A stretch of DNA of 64,000 nucleotides from Lewinella sp. 4G2 (GTDB lineage: Bacteria; Bacteroidota; Bacteroidia; Chitinophagales; Saprospiraceae), in the NCBI RefSeq assembly GCF_001625015.1, contig NZ_LVWJ02000019.1:124001-188000 (forward strand). Reading direction: 5' to 3'. Within the stretch, counting starts at the first letter, position 1; the number at the start of each line of letters is the position of its first letter. The translations under genes and the position numbers were made by a program. The notes beneath the pieces were generated by a model that searched no databases, was not told the origin of the DNA, and was given only the letters and a program-made list of their open reading frames with translations. Positions 16,946 to 25,419 of the stretch are shown here, in pieces.

Positions 16946-18310
16946 CTACCCAATCCCAAACTTCTCCAACCGCCGGTAAAGCGCCGCCCGCGTGAGGCCC
17001 AACTCCTTCGCCGTAGCGGTGATCTCACCGCCGTTGCGGCCAAGGGCGGCTTTGATCATACGTATCTCCATTTCCTCGAGGGTGACACCGCCGGGAGTGA
17101 AGGCGGGGTCGCGGCCGGTGGAGTAGTGGCTTTCCAGATCAACCGGAGTGATGGTGGTCTCGCGGGCGAGGATGGCGACGCGCTCCACCAAATTCTGCAG
17201 TTGGCGTACGTTCCCGGGGAAGGATTGCTTCCGTAACCAGGTGATCGACTCCTTATTATAGCGCAGGCCCGGTCGCTTGTACCGGTTACGGGCACTGGCG
17301 AGAAAATGCTCGGCCAGTCCGGGAATGTCCGCGGGCCGGTCGCGGAGGGCAGGTAAGTGGAGATGGATGAGGTTGATCCGGTACAGTAAGTCTTCCCGGA
17401 AGGCTCCGGCCGTCACTAAACTCTGCAGGTTGCGGCTGGTAGCGGAGAGGATCCGAACGTCGGTTTTCCGTACTTTGGGGTCCCCCAACCGCTGGTATTC
17501 CCGTTGTTGCAGGACGCGGAGGAGCTTTACTTGGGCCGCGAGATCGAGGTCACCAATTTCGTCCAGGAAGAGGGTACCTCCTTCGGCTAATTCGAAGCGC
17601 CCCTTACGGTCGGCGCGGGCGTCCGTGAAGGCACCGGCTTTGTGGCCGAAGAGTTCACTTTCAAACAGGGAGGGAGGGACGCCACCGAGATTAACGGCGA
17701 TGAATGGCCCTTCGGCCCGGTCGCTGGCGGCGTGGATGGCTTCGGCGACCAATTCCTTTCCCGTACCGCTTTCACCGGTTATCAGCACCGAAGCTTTCGT
17801 TGGGGCCACCCGGGCGGCCTGGCCGAGGAGATCCATCAATTCCTGGCTTTCACCGATGATGCCGGCAAAGGCGTCCTCCGGTGCACCCGATCCGGACTTG
17901 GCACCTGCGGCAGCGCCCTGCTCGTTTCGTTCCGCGGCTGGCACCTTGGCCAACTGCGTGGCGATGGCGTTGAGCAGCTCCTTATTGTCCCAGGGCTTGG
18001 CAATGAAATCTTTGGCGCCCGCTTTCATGCCTTCGACGGCCAATTGGACGGTAGCCCAGCCCGTCATTTGGATGACGGGTAGCGAAGGCCGCTCCGCCAA
18101 AATCTCCCCGAGCATTCGCATGCCGTCGCGGCCACTCGTTTCGATCGAAAAATTAAGATCGAGCAGGACCAACGCGGGCTCAAATTCCCGAACGGCCGGC
18201 AGGGCCTCTACCATCCGCGATACCGACCGCACGGTATAGCCCGCCCGGCCCAGCAGGAGTTCAAGACTCTTGGCCACGGTGGTATCGTCGTCGATAATTA
18301 GGATGGACAT
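16946..18310 (-). CDS. NtrC-type sigma-54-dependent response regulator
   Basis: A 454-residue transcription activator. Receiver domain at 1-120 with acidic pocket Asp7-Asp9, phospho-acceptor Asp51 (LLDLNF) and a lysine in FIAKPWD; AAA+ sigma-54 interaction domain at about 150-375 with Walker A GESGTGKE, the loop GAFTDA (GAFTGA in most relatives) and Walker B GGTLFLDEIGDL; Fis-type helix-turn-helix at the C-terminus (ITATAKELGLTRAALYRRL). It should activate sigma-54 promoters when phosphorylated by the kinase encoded downstream. A -24/-12 type site lies before the HlyD gene at the head of this block, so the exporter genes are the likely target. The linker between receiver and AAA+ is Ala/Gly-rich and contains a 17-base motif copy. 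Confidence 0.95.
   Translation of the reverse strand: MSILIIDDDTTVAKSLELLLGRAGYTVRSVSRMVEALPAVREFEPALVLLDLNFSIETSGRDGMRMLGEILAERPSLPVIQMTGWATVQLAVEGMKAGAKDFIAKPWDNKELLNAIATQLAKVPAAERNEQGAAAGAKSGSGAPEDAFAGIIGESQELMDLLGQAARVAPTKASVLITGESGTGKELVAEAIHAASDRAEGPFIAVNLGGVPPSLFESELFGHKAGAFTDARADRKGRFELAEGGTLFLDEIGDLDLAAQVKLLRVLQQREYQRLGDPKVRKTDVRILSATSRNLQSLVTAGAFREDLLYRINLIHLHLPALRDRPADIPGLAEHFLASARNRYKRPGLRYNKESITWLRKQSFPGNVRQLQNLVERVAILARETTITPVDLESHYSTGRDPAFTPGGVTLEEMEIRMIKAALGRNGGEITATAKELGLTRAALYRRLEKFGIG
17901..17917 (+). repeat. 17-base dispersed motif, exact G variant (in coding region)
   Basis: GCACCTGCGGCAGCGCC, antisense to the regulator gene, which reads it as Gly-Ala-Ala-Ala-Gly-Ala in the linker between receiver and AAA+ domains. 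Confidence 0.9.
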
Positions 18311-18333
18311 CGGGTAGTCGGGGAGGTTAAGGC

Positions 18334-18723
18334 CTAATTTGTGATTGGAGGTGGTGGAGGAGCGGGAGCATCATCGATGCCAAGGATACGACGAACAACG
18401 TTGGCCTTCTCTACAGCGGTGGCGATGACGGATTTATCCTCGCCCCTGTATTTGATGCTGATCTTACCACGCTCGGTGTTGAGCATCATCCGGATGCCCT
18501 CGGTGGTTTCTTTGGTCCAAGGCCCCCGGAAATCAGGGTGAACATCAGAATCGGTGATTTCAGCAAAGGCCTCAATGAGTTCGGGAATGCGATCATCGTC
18601 CACGATGGCTGAAAAGGTGAATTTTTTGTTCGTTTCGACTTCCGTTGTAATGGTAGTCTTGGATTGCGCGGTGGCGGGCGCGGCGGCCAGGAAGAGGCCA
18701 AAGGTGAGGAGTAAGTATTTCAT
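18334..18723 (-). CDS. Small exported protein of unknown function
   Basis: A 129-residue protein beginning MKYLLLTFGLFLAAAPATAQ, a signal peptide with a clear AxA-type cleavage site; ATG at 18723 is preferred over the longer open frame, which overlaps the permease gene. The mature part (about 110 residues) is charged, with two alternating halves: KKFTFSAIVDDDRIPELIEAF and later KISIKYRGEDKSVIATAVEKA; it ends in a short proline run. No family recognised. It lies between the last ABC permease gene and the regulator gene, so it is probably part of the same exporter/two-component locus and resides in the periplasm. Confidence 0.72.
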   Translation of the reverse strand: MKYLLLTFGLFLAAAPATAQSKTTITTEVETNKKFTFSAIVDDDRIPELIEAFAEITDSDVHPDFRGPWTKETTEGIRMMLNTERGKISIKYRGEDKSVIATAVEKANVVRRILGIDDAPAPPPPPITN

Positions 18724-18769
18724 GGTAGAAAGTACGAGTGATGAATTGATTGGTTGCTTGTGCGAAGCA

Positions 18770-19951
18770 CTATTCTTCGTGCAAGACCGAAGCCGGCTGC
18801 AACGAAGCGGCCTGTCTACTGGGGACGAAAGCGCAAAGAACAACAATGAGTAAAATAGTTGCGATCGCGCCCAGGATGCCGAAGTAAAAGTACTTGCCGG
18901 GGATGGGCGTCAACTCCAACAGAGGTACCTGTACAGCGAAGAACGCCCCTAAGAGCAGGGCGGCGGAAGTCACTAACAAAATCTCCATTACGAATTGGGT
19001 AGTGATCTGTGAGGGTGTGGCGCCCATCGCTTTACGTAGCCCAATCTCCGCACGCCGCCGATTAATCTGTGTAAAGAGAACCCCGAATAACCCCAGCGCA
19101 ATGTTGATGAGTAGGAAAGCCGAAATGATGGAAAGAATAACGATGGGCACGACAATATCCCGGTTAGCCTTTTTTCGGTCTTTCGCCATATCCCATATCA
19201 CGACCTCCGTGGATTTTACCGCAGCGACTAATTGTTTGTAAATCGTTTCCTCTACGTCGGCTAGGGAACCCGGTTGTAGCCGCAGGATCATCATTTCAAA
19301 AGGGGAGTTATCCTCTTCTTGCATCCTGTGTAATTGGGGATACCATACCAAAGGGAAGTTTTCGGCGAAATTTCCTTTAAATTTAAAATCGCCGGTCACG
19401 CCTACTACCTGATATTCGCCGCCGATATCAAAAACGCTATCGATGACACTGGTGCCGGGGTAGTACCGCTCCTGAAATTCCTTATTAACCACCATGGGCG
19501 GGTATTTACTCGAATAATCTCCGGGCTCGAACCAGCGGCCTTCGATGAGCTCGACTTCCGCCGTTTCCGCGAAATGCTCATCGGTAAACATCATTTGGGC
19601 CATAATATTCTGTCCATTTACTTCGGATCCGTTCATCCACGTGCTGCTGCCAAATGGATTGACCGGCCCCAGCCAGGTAACCCCTTCCACCTGCGGCAGA
19701 TCGAGCAAGTCGCGGCGGATCCGTTCCTGTAGCTGAATAGCGCCGAGGGAATCCAGGTCGTCAGGTAAATCCACCCGCACCCCGATGCTATTTTCGTAAC
19801 TGAAACCGAGAGGTGACGAATACCGCTCAAAACAGTAACCTAGGAACCCATACACGCCGAATAAGACGATGAAGGCAAGCAAAATCTCCAAAAAGATCAT
19901 GCTATTGGCACGCCGCTTATTCCACATTAATTTTAATAGGTGACCGATCAT
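18770..19951 (-). CDS. ABC transporter permease, MacB/FtsX type (second of two)
   Basis: A 393-residue inner-membrane protein: one N-terminal helix (residues about 18-42), a large periplasmic domain (about 50-260), then three helices at about 270-295, 325-345 and 355-378 forming the FtsX core. The cytoplasmic loop RRAEIGLRKAMGATPSQI is the coupling signature of this class. Such permeases move no solute through the membrane by themselves but transmit ATP energy to the periplasm (mechanotransmission), as in MacB. It lies 36 bases downstream of a second, similar permease gene; the two probably form a heterodimer with the ATPase encoded before them. Confidence 0.9.
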   Translation of the reverse strand: MIGHLLKLMWNKRRANSMIFLEILLAFIVLFGVYGFLGYCFERYSSPLGFSYENSIGVRVDLPDDLDSLGAIQLQERIRRDLLDLPQVEGVTWLGPVNPFGSSTWMNGSEVNGQNIMAQMMFTDEHFAETAEVELIEGRWFEPGDYSSKYPPMVVNKEFQERYYPGTSVIDSVFDIGGEYQVVGVTGDFKFKGNFAENFPLVWYPQLHRMQEEDNSPFEMMILRLQPGSLADVEETIYKQLVAAVKSTEVVIWDMAKDRKKANRDIVVPIVILSIISAFLLINIALGLFGVLFTQINRRRAEIGLRKAMGATPSQITTQFVMEILLVTSAALLLGAFFAVQVPLLELTPIPGKYFYFGILGAIATILLIVVLCAFVPSRQAASLQPASVLHEE

Positions 19952-19987
19952 GGCTATATATTTTTAGGCTAATAGATGGGTGAGGTG

Positions 19988-21319
19988 TTAGCGGAGTGAT
20001 TCCGCCACGTTCGCCCTACTCATGCGATAGGCGGGCAGGATACCGGACAGAAACCCGAACAGAAGGATGATGAGCAGGAAATACAGAAAAACGCTGGTGG
20101 AGTAAGACAAGCGTGCCGTACCGAGTAGGTCATTCGCGTTTATGTAGGATATCGCCATCAGCGCCAACGCCATGCCTACGATGCCACCGATAACGGTGAG
20201 GACCATATTCTCAAAAATGAATTGGTACAAAATATCGGTGCTACTGGCGCCGAAAGCCTTGCGCACGCCGATTTCCCCTTCCCGCTCATTGACGCGGCCA
20301 ATATTTAGGTTAACCAGGTTAAGTAGCGGAAGGGCCACAAACAACAGTAACAGGATGGCAAGTGGGATAAATAGTAGCCGGACGGCAGTGGTGTTATCGT
20401 CCGCCCCGATCAGATTACGGGCAAAGCGTTCAAAGAAGGTGGCGCTGTGGATTTTCAGGGAGCGGAAGGGATCATCCGGAGGCAGTTGGTAGTTTTCTCC
20501 GAGGAAGTCCAATTCCGCTTTAATCGCTTCCCGCTTTTCGGGAGTGGAGGCTAAAAAGACGGCCACGAACCCACCCTGCGGCGAGGTTTCGGCCAGCTGT
20601 CGGTTATCGATCGTCGTAATGGGCGCGTAAACGTCTCCAGCAAACAGGCCACTATCCGAGATTGGCCGGCGTACGACACCACGTACCGTATAGGTTTCCC
20701 CGCCCAGGTTCATTTCCTGACCAACCACCGACGCATCCACGGAACCGAAATAGGTCAGGCTTGTCTTGTCGGTAATGACAACCGCCTTGTTCGCTCCGCG
20801 TTCGTCGTCCGCATTGAGGGGGCTCCCGTGGAGAAAATCGAAATCAAATACATTAAAGTATTGGTCGGAAACGTAGTACGTCTGAAAGGAGAACTTCCGG
20901 CCCTCCAGATAGCCCTCAATAAAGTTCCCACTACTAAAAAATGCCTGGTTCTCCACGCTCTCCAAATCCTTGAGGTTATCGTAAGCAAACCGATAGCTCA
21001 TTGGCCCGCTGGACATGTACTTGCTATTGGTCTCCTCCAGCGTTTGGGTAGTATCGTAGCGCACCGCATCCCCTTCTACCTGAATGGTATCAATAGTGGT
21101 AATGGTATCGTAATTCATCGTAAACCGCTCGATGTATGGCACGACCACGAGCCGGTCACGCTCAGACAGCGGTTTATTATCTCCCAAGGATGCGTCATAC
21201 AAAGAAGCAATCAACATTAAGATCATCAACGTAAAACTGATGCCAAATAAACTGACAAACGTATAAAACGGCTTACGTTTCAGGACCTTGAGGGAGAGGA
21301 GGAGGTAGTTTTTGAACAT
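19988..21319 (-). CDS. ABC transporter permease, MacB/FtsX type (first of two)
   Basis: A 443-residue inner-membrane protein with N-terminal helix at about 18-42 (FYTFVSLFGISFTLMILMLI), a periplasmic MacB-like domain at about 50-300, and three C-terminal helices at about 312-335, 365-390 and 405-430. The coupling loop reads REGEIGVRKAFGASSTDIL. It probably pairs with the permease encoded immediately downstream, the ATPase encoded upstream, the HlyD adaptor and TolC to form a tripartite exporter. A 235-base gap with nested inverted repeats separates it from the ATPase gene. Confidence 0.9.
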   Translation of the reverse strand: MFKNYLLLSLKVLKRKPFYTFVSLFGISFTLMILMLIASLYDASLGDNKPLSERDRLVVVPYIERFTMNYDTITTIDTIQVEGDAVRYDTTQTLEETNSKYMSSGPMSYRFAYDNLKDLESVENQAFFSSGNFIEGYLEGRKFSFQTYYVSDQYFNVFDFDFLHGSPLNADDERGANKAVVITDKTSLTYFGSVDASVVGQEMNLGGETYTVRGVVRRPISDSGLFAGDVYAPITTIDNRQLAETSPQGGFVAVFLASTPEKREAIKAELDFLGENYQLPPDDPFRSLKIHSATFFERFARNLIGADDNTTAVRLLFIPLAILLLLFVALPLLNLVNLNIGRVNEREGEIGVRKAFGASSTDILYQFIFENMVLTVIGGIVGMALALMAISYINANDLLGTARLSYSTSVFLYFLLIILLFGFLSGILPAYRMSRANVAESLR

Positions 21320-21365
21320 GACTTTTAGTTTATGTGGGTGGGTATGGTTTGAGAGGGGAAAAATG

Positions 21366-21549
21366 GATTCTCGATACTCGATTCTCGATTAGTGAGGACT
21401 GATTCGTTTCACGGCTACTTCGTGGTGGCTGCCGCACGGCTTTGTCGCACTGCGTGCTCGCTCGAGAGGTTCGGCGGTAGCGGAGCGAAGCGACAGTAGC
21501 AGCGGCAGCAAATCAAGAATCGCCAATCGAGAATCGAGAATCGAGAATC
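21366..21549. repeat. Nested inverted repeat between ATPase and permease genes
   Basis: Outer arms are runs of GATTCTCGAT words on the left (21366-21391) and their inverted form ATCGAGAATC on the right (21528-21549, three overlapping copies). Inside, GTGGCTGCCGC at about 21425 faces GCGGCAGC at about 21502. The unit sits within a presumed operon and is not protein-coding. Confidence 0.7.
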
Positions 21550-21554
21550 AAAAA

Positions 21555-22220
21555 TCAACTCACCCTCTCCCCATCCGAAAGCCTAACCAACCGATGCGTT
21601 TTCTTCGCCATCCGCTCATCGTGCGTAACCATCACAATGGTGGTGCCCAATTCGGAATTGAGGCGCAGAAGAATGTCCATTATTTCGTCGCCCATTTGGC
21701 TATCGAGGTTACCCGTCGGCTCATCGGCGAGGATGATGTTGGGGCGGCCCACAATGGCCCGGGCGATGGCCACCCGTTGCTTTTGCCCCCCGGACAATTG
21801 GTTGGGGAAATGGCCGGACCGGTTACTCAAGCCCACGTGCGCCAGAGCCTCGAGGGAGAGGCGGCGCCGCTCCTTCCCACTCACCTTTCGGTAGAGCAGG
21901 GGCAACTCGACGTTATCCACTACGGAGAGATCATTGATCAGGTGGAAGCTCTGGAAGATGAAGCCCAACTGTTCGTTGCGGAAGCGGGCAATTTTACTAC
22001 CGTTGTAACCGGTGATGTCCTGACCGGCGAGGGATACCGTGCCGGCAGTGGGCTCATCAATCAAGCCCATGATGTTGAGCAGGGTACTCTTTCCACAACC
22101 GCTAGGGCCCATGATGCTGAGGAACTCACCGGAGGGGACGGAGAGATTCATTTGTTGGAGGGCAAGGGTTTCGATGGTTTCGGTGCGGTAGGATTTGGAT
22201 ATGTTTTTTAATTCTATCAT
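21555..22220 (-). CDS. ABC transporter ATP-binding protein (MacB/LolD type)
   Basis: A 221-residue ATPase with Walker A GPSGCGKST, signature LSGGQKQR, Walker B ILADEPTGNLD and the switch histidine in MVTHD, the layout of MacB/LolD-type ATPases. ATG at 22220 (MIELKNISKSY) is the normal start; the longer frame adds 29 residues of repeated KKAEGQ that come from a hairpin repeat upstream and is not believed. It should power the two FtsX-type permeases encoded next. The gene lies after tolC and the HlyD adaptor on the same strand. Confidence 0.94.
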   Translation of the reverse strand: MIELKNISKSYRTETIETLALQQMNLSVPSGEFLSIMGPSGCGKSTLLNIMGLIDEPTAGTVSLAGQDITGYNGSKIARFRNEQLGFIFQSFHLINDLSVVDNVELPLLYRKVSGKERRRLSLEALAHVGLSNRSGHFPNQLSGGQKQRVAIARAIVGRPNIILADEPTGNLDSQMGDEIMDILLRLNSELGTTIVMVTHDERMAKKTHRLVRLSDGERVS

Positions 22221-22244
22221 GGTATATCTTTTTAATTCAATTTG

Positions 22245-22363
22245 GCCTTCGGCTTTTTTTGTTTGGCCTTCGGCCTTCTTATTTCGCCTTCGGCTTTTTT
22301 CCATCACGACTAATGTCGTGGGGGACTTGCGGCGCTGCGCGCCGGGTAAGGCTAAAGCCTTAC
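22245..22363. repeat. Array of small palindromes upstream of the ATPase gene
   Basis: Three GCCTTCGGC words at 22245, 22266 and 22286, spaced about 20 bases and each followed by pyrimidine or T-rich sequence, then three perfect hairpins in a row: CACGAC/GTCGTG (22305-22320), GGCGC/GCGCC (22331-22343) and GTAAGGC/GCCTTAC (22346-22363). The array fills the gap between tolC and the ATPase gene. Confidence 0.75.
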
Positions 22364-22372
22364 GATACGGTG

Positions 22373-23812
22373 TTATTCTCCCAGGGGTTTATCGTTAATG
22401 AAATCCCAGAGGGTTAGGCGGGCCAGGGAGGCGTAGGTAAGCCAGTAGGCCCTCAGGGTGCGGGCGTAGGCGCGCGTGTTCTGGTCGCGAAACTGCTGGG
22501 CCAGGGTTAATTCCGTCAAAGGGATGGCGCCGAGGGTGTAGCTCTCCTGGCTAATACGAAAGCGTTCGTTGGCCAGGTCGCGAATCTCCGTAGCGTACTT
22601 CAGTTCTTGTTGGACGGTGATCCACTGGTCCAGCAACTGAGTGAGTTCGGTGGTCAGGTCGAGGCGGGTGCGGCGGGCAATTTCCAGGGTGAGGTCACGG
22701 TTGGTTTCTGCCTGGCGGCGGAGATTTTTGCGTTGGCCCCAGTCCAGAATCGGCAGGCTGACGTTGACACTCACGATGCGCTCGTTCTGCGGGTCGGTAT
22801 AGATCGGGGGCAGGTTTTCGTCGTTGCGCACGAAGCCAAAACCAGCCTCCAGATTGATTTGAGGGCCCAGGTCCCGCTTCGTCCGTTCCACCTCTCTTTC
22901 CGCCTCGCGAGTGGACTGAGCAGCAGTGAGTAGTTCGGGGCGGCGCTGCAGCATCTTGGCACCCGCTTCGTCGGTGTCGATGGCGATCGCTTTGGCGTCG
23001 GGTAGTTCGGGGATTAACAAATCACCGTCGTAAGCTCGCCCCAGGAGCTGTTGGATTCCGGCGGAGGCCGCCGCCACTTGGCGTTCGGCGCGCAGGGCAT
23101 TTTGCTCGGCGCTCTTGAGTTCGAGGCGCAATTGTACGAGGTCACCCCGGTCAATTTTCCCCAGTTCGTAGCGCTCTTCGGCCACCGTAAACAGTTGCTG
23201 ATTAGCCTCCCGGTTGAGTTCGGCGATCCGGCGTTCCTGGTCGGCGTCCACGAGGTTGAAGAAGCGTTCGGTCGCGACCAGGGCGGCATTGGCGCGGGCG
23301 GCGGTCAGTTCTTTTTCGCTTACCTCCTTAGCGAGCGGCAGCAAATCCCGATCCCATTTCCAGGCATTAAAACCGAGGATGGGCTGGCGGTAAAAAAGGC
23401 GCACCGGCGTCCCGTTATAGCTCTTGCTGTCGAGGGCGAAATTATCCGTCCGTTGCAGCCGGCTTTCGAGGCTCACCGTGCCCCCGGTCGCGGCGATGCG
23501 TTGGTTAGCAAATAGCCCGACGAAGCTGTTGTTCAATTCAATTTCGCGGAAGGCGACCGTGCCATCGTCCTGGGTCACTTCTGTGCTCGTCCGGAAATAA
23601 TTGGGGAGGTTGGCGTTGAGGTCGACCCGCGGTTTCAGGCTGGCCTCGAAGGCAGTCAGCTCGTACTCCGCGCTGCGCAGATCTTGCTCGGCGATCAGTA
23701 CGTTCGTCGCTTCCGCAGCGGCGAGTTGCTGTAGCTCCTGCAACCCAATCACCGTTTGGGCGCTGACGCAGGTACCGGGGAAAAGGGGCAAGCAAATAAA
23801 GAGCACCAGCAT
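22373..23812 (-). CDS. TolC family outer-membrane efflux protein
   Basis: A 479-residue outer-membrane channel. ATG at 23812 gives the signal peptide MLVLFICLPLFPGTCVSAQ; the longer open frame adds 62 residues that read through a repeat (PLPRPLSKREGRR) and is rejected. The mature protein has the two OEP repeats typical of TolC, with long heptad-type helices rich in Ala, Glu, Arg and Leu (for example around 140-260 and 330-460) and a conserved LPILDWGQRKNLRRQAE. It forms the outer-membrane exit duct for the HlyD adaptor encoded just upstream and the MacB-type pump encoded downstream. Its signal-peptide end is encoded by a 17-base motif copy. Confidence 0.92.
   Translation of the reverse strand: MLVLFICLPLFPGTCVSAQTVIGLQELQQLAAAEATNVLIAEQDLRSAEYELTAFEASLKPRVDLNANLPNYFRTSTEVTQDDGTVAFREIELNNSFVGLFANQRIAATGGTVSLESRLQRTDNFALDSKSYNGTPVRLFYRQPILGFNAWKWDRDLLPLAKEVSEKELTAARANAALVATERFFNLVDADQERRIAELNREANQQLFTVAEERYELGKIDRGDLVQLRLELKSAEQNALRAERQVAAASAGIQQLLGRAYDGDLLIPELPDAKAIAIDTDEAGAKMLQRRPELLTAAQSTREAEREVERTKRDLGPQINLEAGFGFVRNDENLPPIYTDPQNERIVSVNVSLPILDWGQRKNLRRQAETNRDLTLEIARRTRLDLTTELTQLLDQWITVQQELKYATEIRDLANERFRISQESYTLGAIPLTELTLAQQFRDQNTRAYARTLRAYWLTYASLARLTLWDFINDKPLGE
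23759..23775 (-). repeat. 17-base dispersed motif, T variant, one mismatch (in coding region)
   Basis: GGCGCTGACGCAGGTAC on the plus strand; the TolC gene reads it as Gly-Thr-Cys-Val-Ser-Ala at the signal-peptide cleavage region. Confidence 0.85.
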
Positions 23813-23911
23813 TCTGAGTGGAAACGCACCACTGAGAAAATGCTCCCTAATCAAAGTATAGGACTGGAAAAGAAGATTTTCACCTCGATCTATGAAACGC
23901 CTATCACGTCT

Positions 23912-23932
23912 CCCCTCTCTTTTGGAGAGGGG
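23912..23932. repeat. Hairpin CCCCTCTC/GAGAGGGG upstream of tolC
   Basis: An 8-base stem with a five-base loop followed by GGGGGAG-rich sequence, between the adaptor gene and the chosen tolC start. The CCCCTCTC-GAGAGGGG-CCGGGGG word is a repeat type met in many bacterial genomes; it forces translation of the unlikely PLPRPLSKREG extension. Confidence 0.6.
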
Positions 23933-23997
23933 CCGGGGGAGAGGGCTACACTGATACCACCTATAATATTCCAATTGCTTCAAAAGACTTCCTTCCA

Positions 23998-25245
23998 TTA
24001 TTCATTAATTGTAAAGGCGGAAACCCGCTCCAATTCCTCCGTATCGGAAATGATGATGCGATCCCCCACCCTAAGGCCACTGGTGATCTCTACGAAATCC
24101 CCGTTCCGCATTCCGGTACCGACCTCAACACGGGTGGCTTCGTTACCCCGGACGACGAAGACCGACTGCCGTACCCCACCCCGGAAGGCAGGTCCGTTCT
24201 TAACCCGGGTAATGCCCTCCCGCCGGCTGGTGATCACGTTGAGTTCCGCCCGGAGATTGGGACGAAGCTGTTCGTGAGCTGCTTCATCCAGCTCCACCCG
24301 GAAGGTGATGGTGTTGTCCTTGATCTCCGGCAGGATGTCCGTCACCTCCCCCGCCAGTCGGACGTTGGCGAGCCGGAGATCAACCTCCTGGCCCACTTTG
24401 AGTTGGTCGGCGTACCGGTCCGAGCAGGTGGCCTCGATCTTGTAGCGGCCAAGGTTGGCGATGCGGGCCAGCGGCGCCCCTTCCGGCACCTGTTGGCCAA
24501 TGGATTCGTTGACCCAGGTGATGACGCCGGGCCGGGGAGCACGGACTTCCGTTTCCCTCAATTTGCGGCTGAGTTGGCGGACTTCTTTTTCCTCGATCCC
24601 CACTTCCAATTGGAGTTGGCGTTTGCGGCCGGCGAGGCTGTTCCGGCTGTAGTTCAGTTCGTTCTCCAACTTATCGCTTTCCAGACGGGTGATTTGGACG
24701 GCCAGTTCGGCGGCTTCTACTTCTTCCTCGGTGGCGCCCCCGACCTTCAGGAGGCGGCGGGCGTCGGCGAGCTGAGCTTCGGCGGAGGCGAGTTCCAGTT
24801 TCTTTATTTGCGCGTTATACCCAAGCGCCTTCAGGTCTCGGTCGTACTCCAGGTTCAGCAGATTAATCTTGTTTTGCTTGACGGAGAGCTGGTCACGGCG
24901 ACCATCGAGTTGCAGACCTACGTAGTCGCGGTCTAGCTTCATCAGCAACTCACCGGCGGCCACTTCACTTCCGGGGAAGAGTAGCACTTCTTCGATGGTG
25001 GTTGCTACGGGTGCGTTGACCTGCTCTTCGAAGGCGGGTAGCACCAGCGCCGTAGCGTTGATCGTATTGGCGATGTCGCCGGTTTCGACGGTGGCAAATC
25101 GCAGTTTGCCCTCATCCGCGGAGGGGGCCAACAGGCGGAGGCCGTAGTAACCGGCACCCAGGATGGCTAGCGCGATGAGGAGCCACTTCAGCAGCTTCCC
25201 ACCTTTCTTCCATCCAGCGTTCGTTTGGTCAATCTGTCGATCCAT
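23998..25245 (-). CDS. HlyD-type periplasmic adaptor of a tripartite exporter
   Basis: A 415-residue membrane-fusion protein. One N-terminal helix at about 18-38 (LLKWLLIALAILGAGYYGL) anchors it in the inner membrane; the lipoyl-like half motif follows (VNAPVATTIEEVLLFPGSEVAAGELLMKLD), then a long coiled-coil hairpin at about 105-225, the second lipoyl half (VRAPRPGVITWVNESIGQQV) and beta-barrel and membrane-proximal domains. It bridges pump and TolC. It is the first gene of a block that runs tolC, ATPase, permease, permease, exported protein, regulator and kinase, and a sigma-54-type promoter lies directly at its start. Confidence 0.92.
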   Translation of the reverse strand: MDRQIDQTNAGWKKGGKLLKWLLIALAILGAGYYGLRLLAPSADEGKLRFATVETGDIANTINATALVLPAFEEQVNAPVATTIEEVLLFPGSEVAAGELLMKLDRDYVGLQLDGRRDQLSVKQNKINLLNLEYDRDLKALGYNAQIKKLELASAEAQLADARRLLKVGGATEEEVEAAELAVQITRLESDKLENELNYSRNSLAGRKRQLQLEVGIEEKEVRQLSRKLRETEVRAPRPGVITWVNESIGQQVPEGAPLARIANLGRYKIEATCSDRYADQLKVGQEVDLRLANVRLAGEVTDILPEIKDNTITFRVELDEAAHEQLRPNLRAELNVITSRREGITRVKNGPAFRGGVRQSVFVVRGNEATRVEVGTGMRNGDFVEITSGLRVGDRIIISDTEELERVSAFTINE

Positions 25246-25256
25246 GCCGAAGGATA

Positions 25257-25273
25257 TGCCAGGATCGTGCCAA
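25257..25273 (-). promoter_or_regulatory. Putative sigma-54 (-24/-12) promoter
   Basis: Minus strand TTGGCACGATCCTGGCA: one base from the TTGGCACG-N4-TTGCA consensus, with GG and GC exactly 10 bases apart. The predicted start of transcription falls one or two bases before the HlyD adaptor ATG at 25245, so the transcript would be nearly leaderless. The same locus encodes an NtrC-type activator. Confidence 0.6.
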
Positions 25274-25402
25274 AAAGTTACCTATTTGGTTTTCAGCCAC
25301 TTATATATATTAACCCGAGCATTCCTGTTCGATTTCGGACACGGACCGTTCAATTTCGCACTTCCAATTATCTGGAGAGTAGGTTCGATTCCCCTTCACT
25401 GA

Positions 25403-25419
25403 GCACCTGCGGCAGCGCC
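25403..25419 (+). repeat. 17-base dispersed motif, exact G variant (intergenic)
   Basis: GCACCTGCGGCAGCGCC in the divergent intergenic region upstream of the DUF4199-like gene. Confidence 0.92.

Noticed and set aside
19684-19697. ACCTGCGGCAG inside the second permease gene as a motif copy
   Set aside because: Only the 11-base core matches; flanks differ.
22221-22307. KKAEGQ-repeat extension of the ATPase
   Set aside because: Comes from the GCCTTCGGC palindromes upstream; ATPases of this class start at MIELKNIS.
23813-23998. 62-residue N-terminal extension of TolC
   Set aside because: Encodes a translated hairpin repeat (PLPRPLSKREGRR) and no signal peptide; the ATG at 23812 starts a proper signal.
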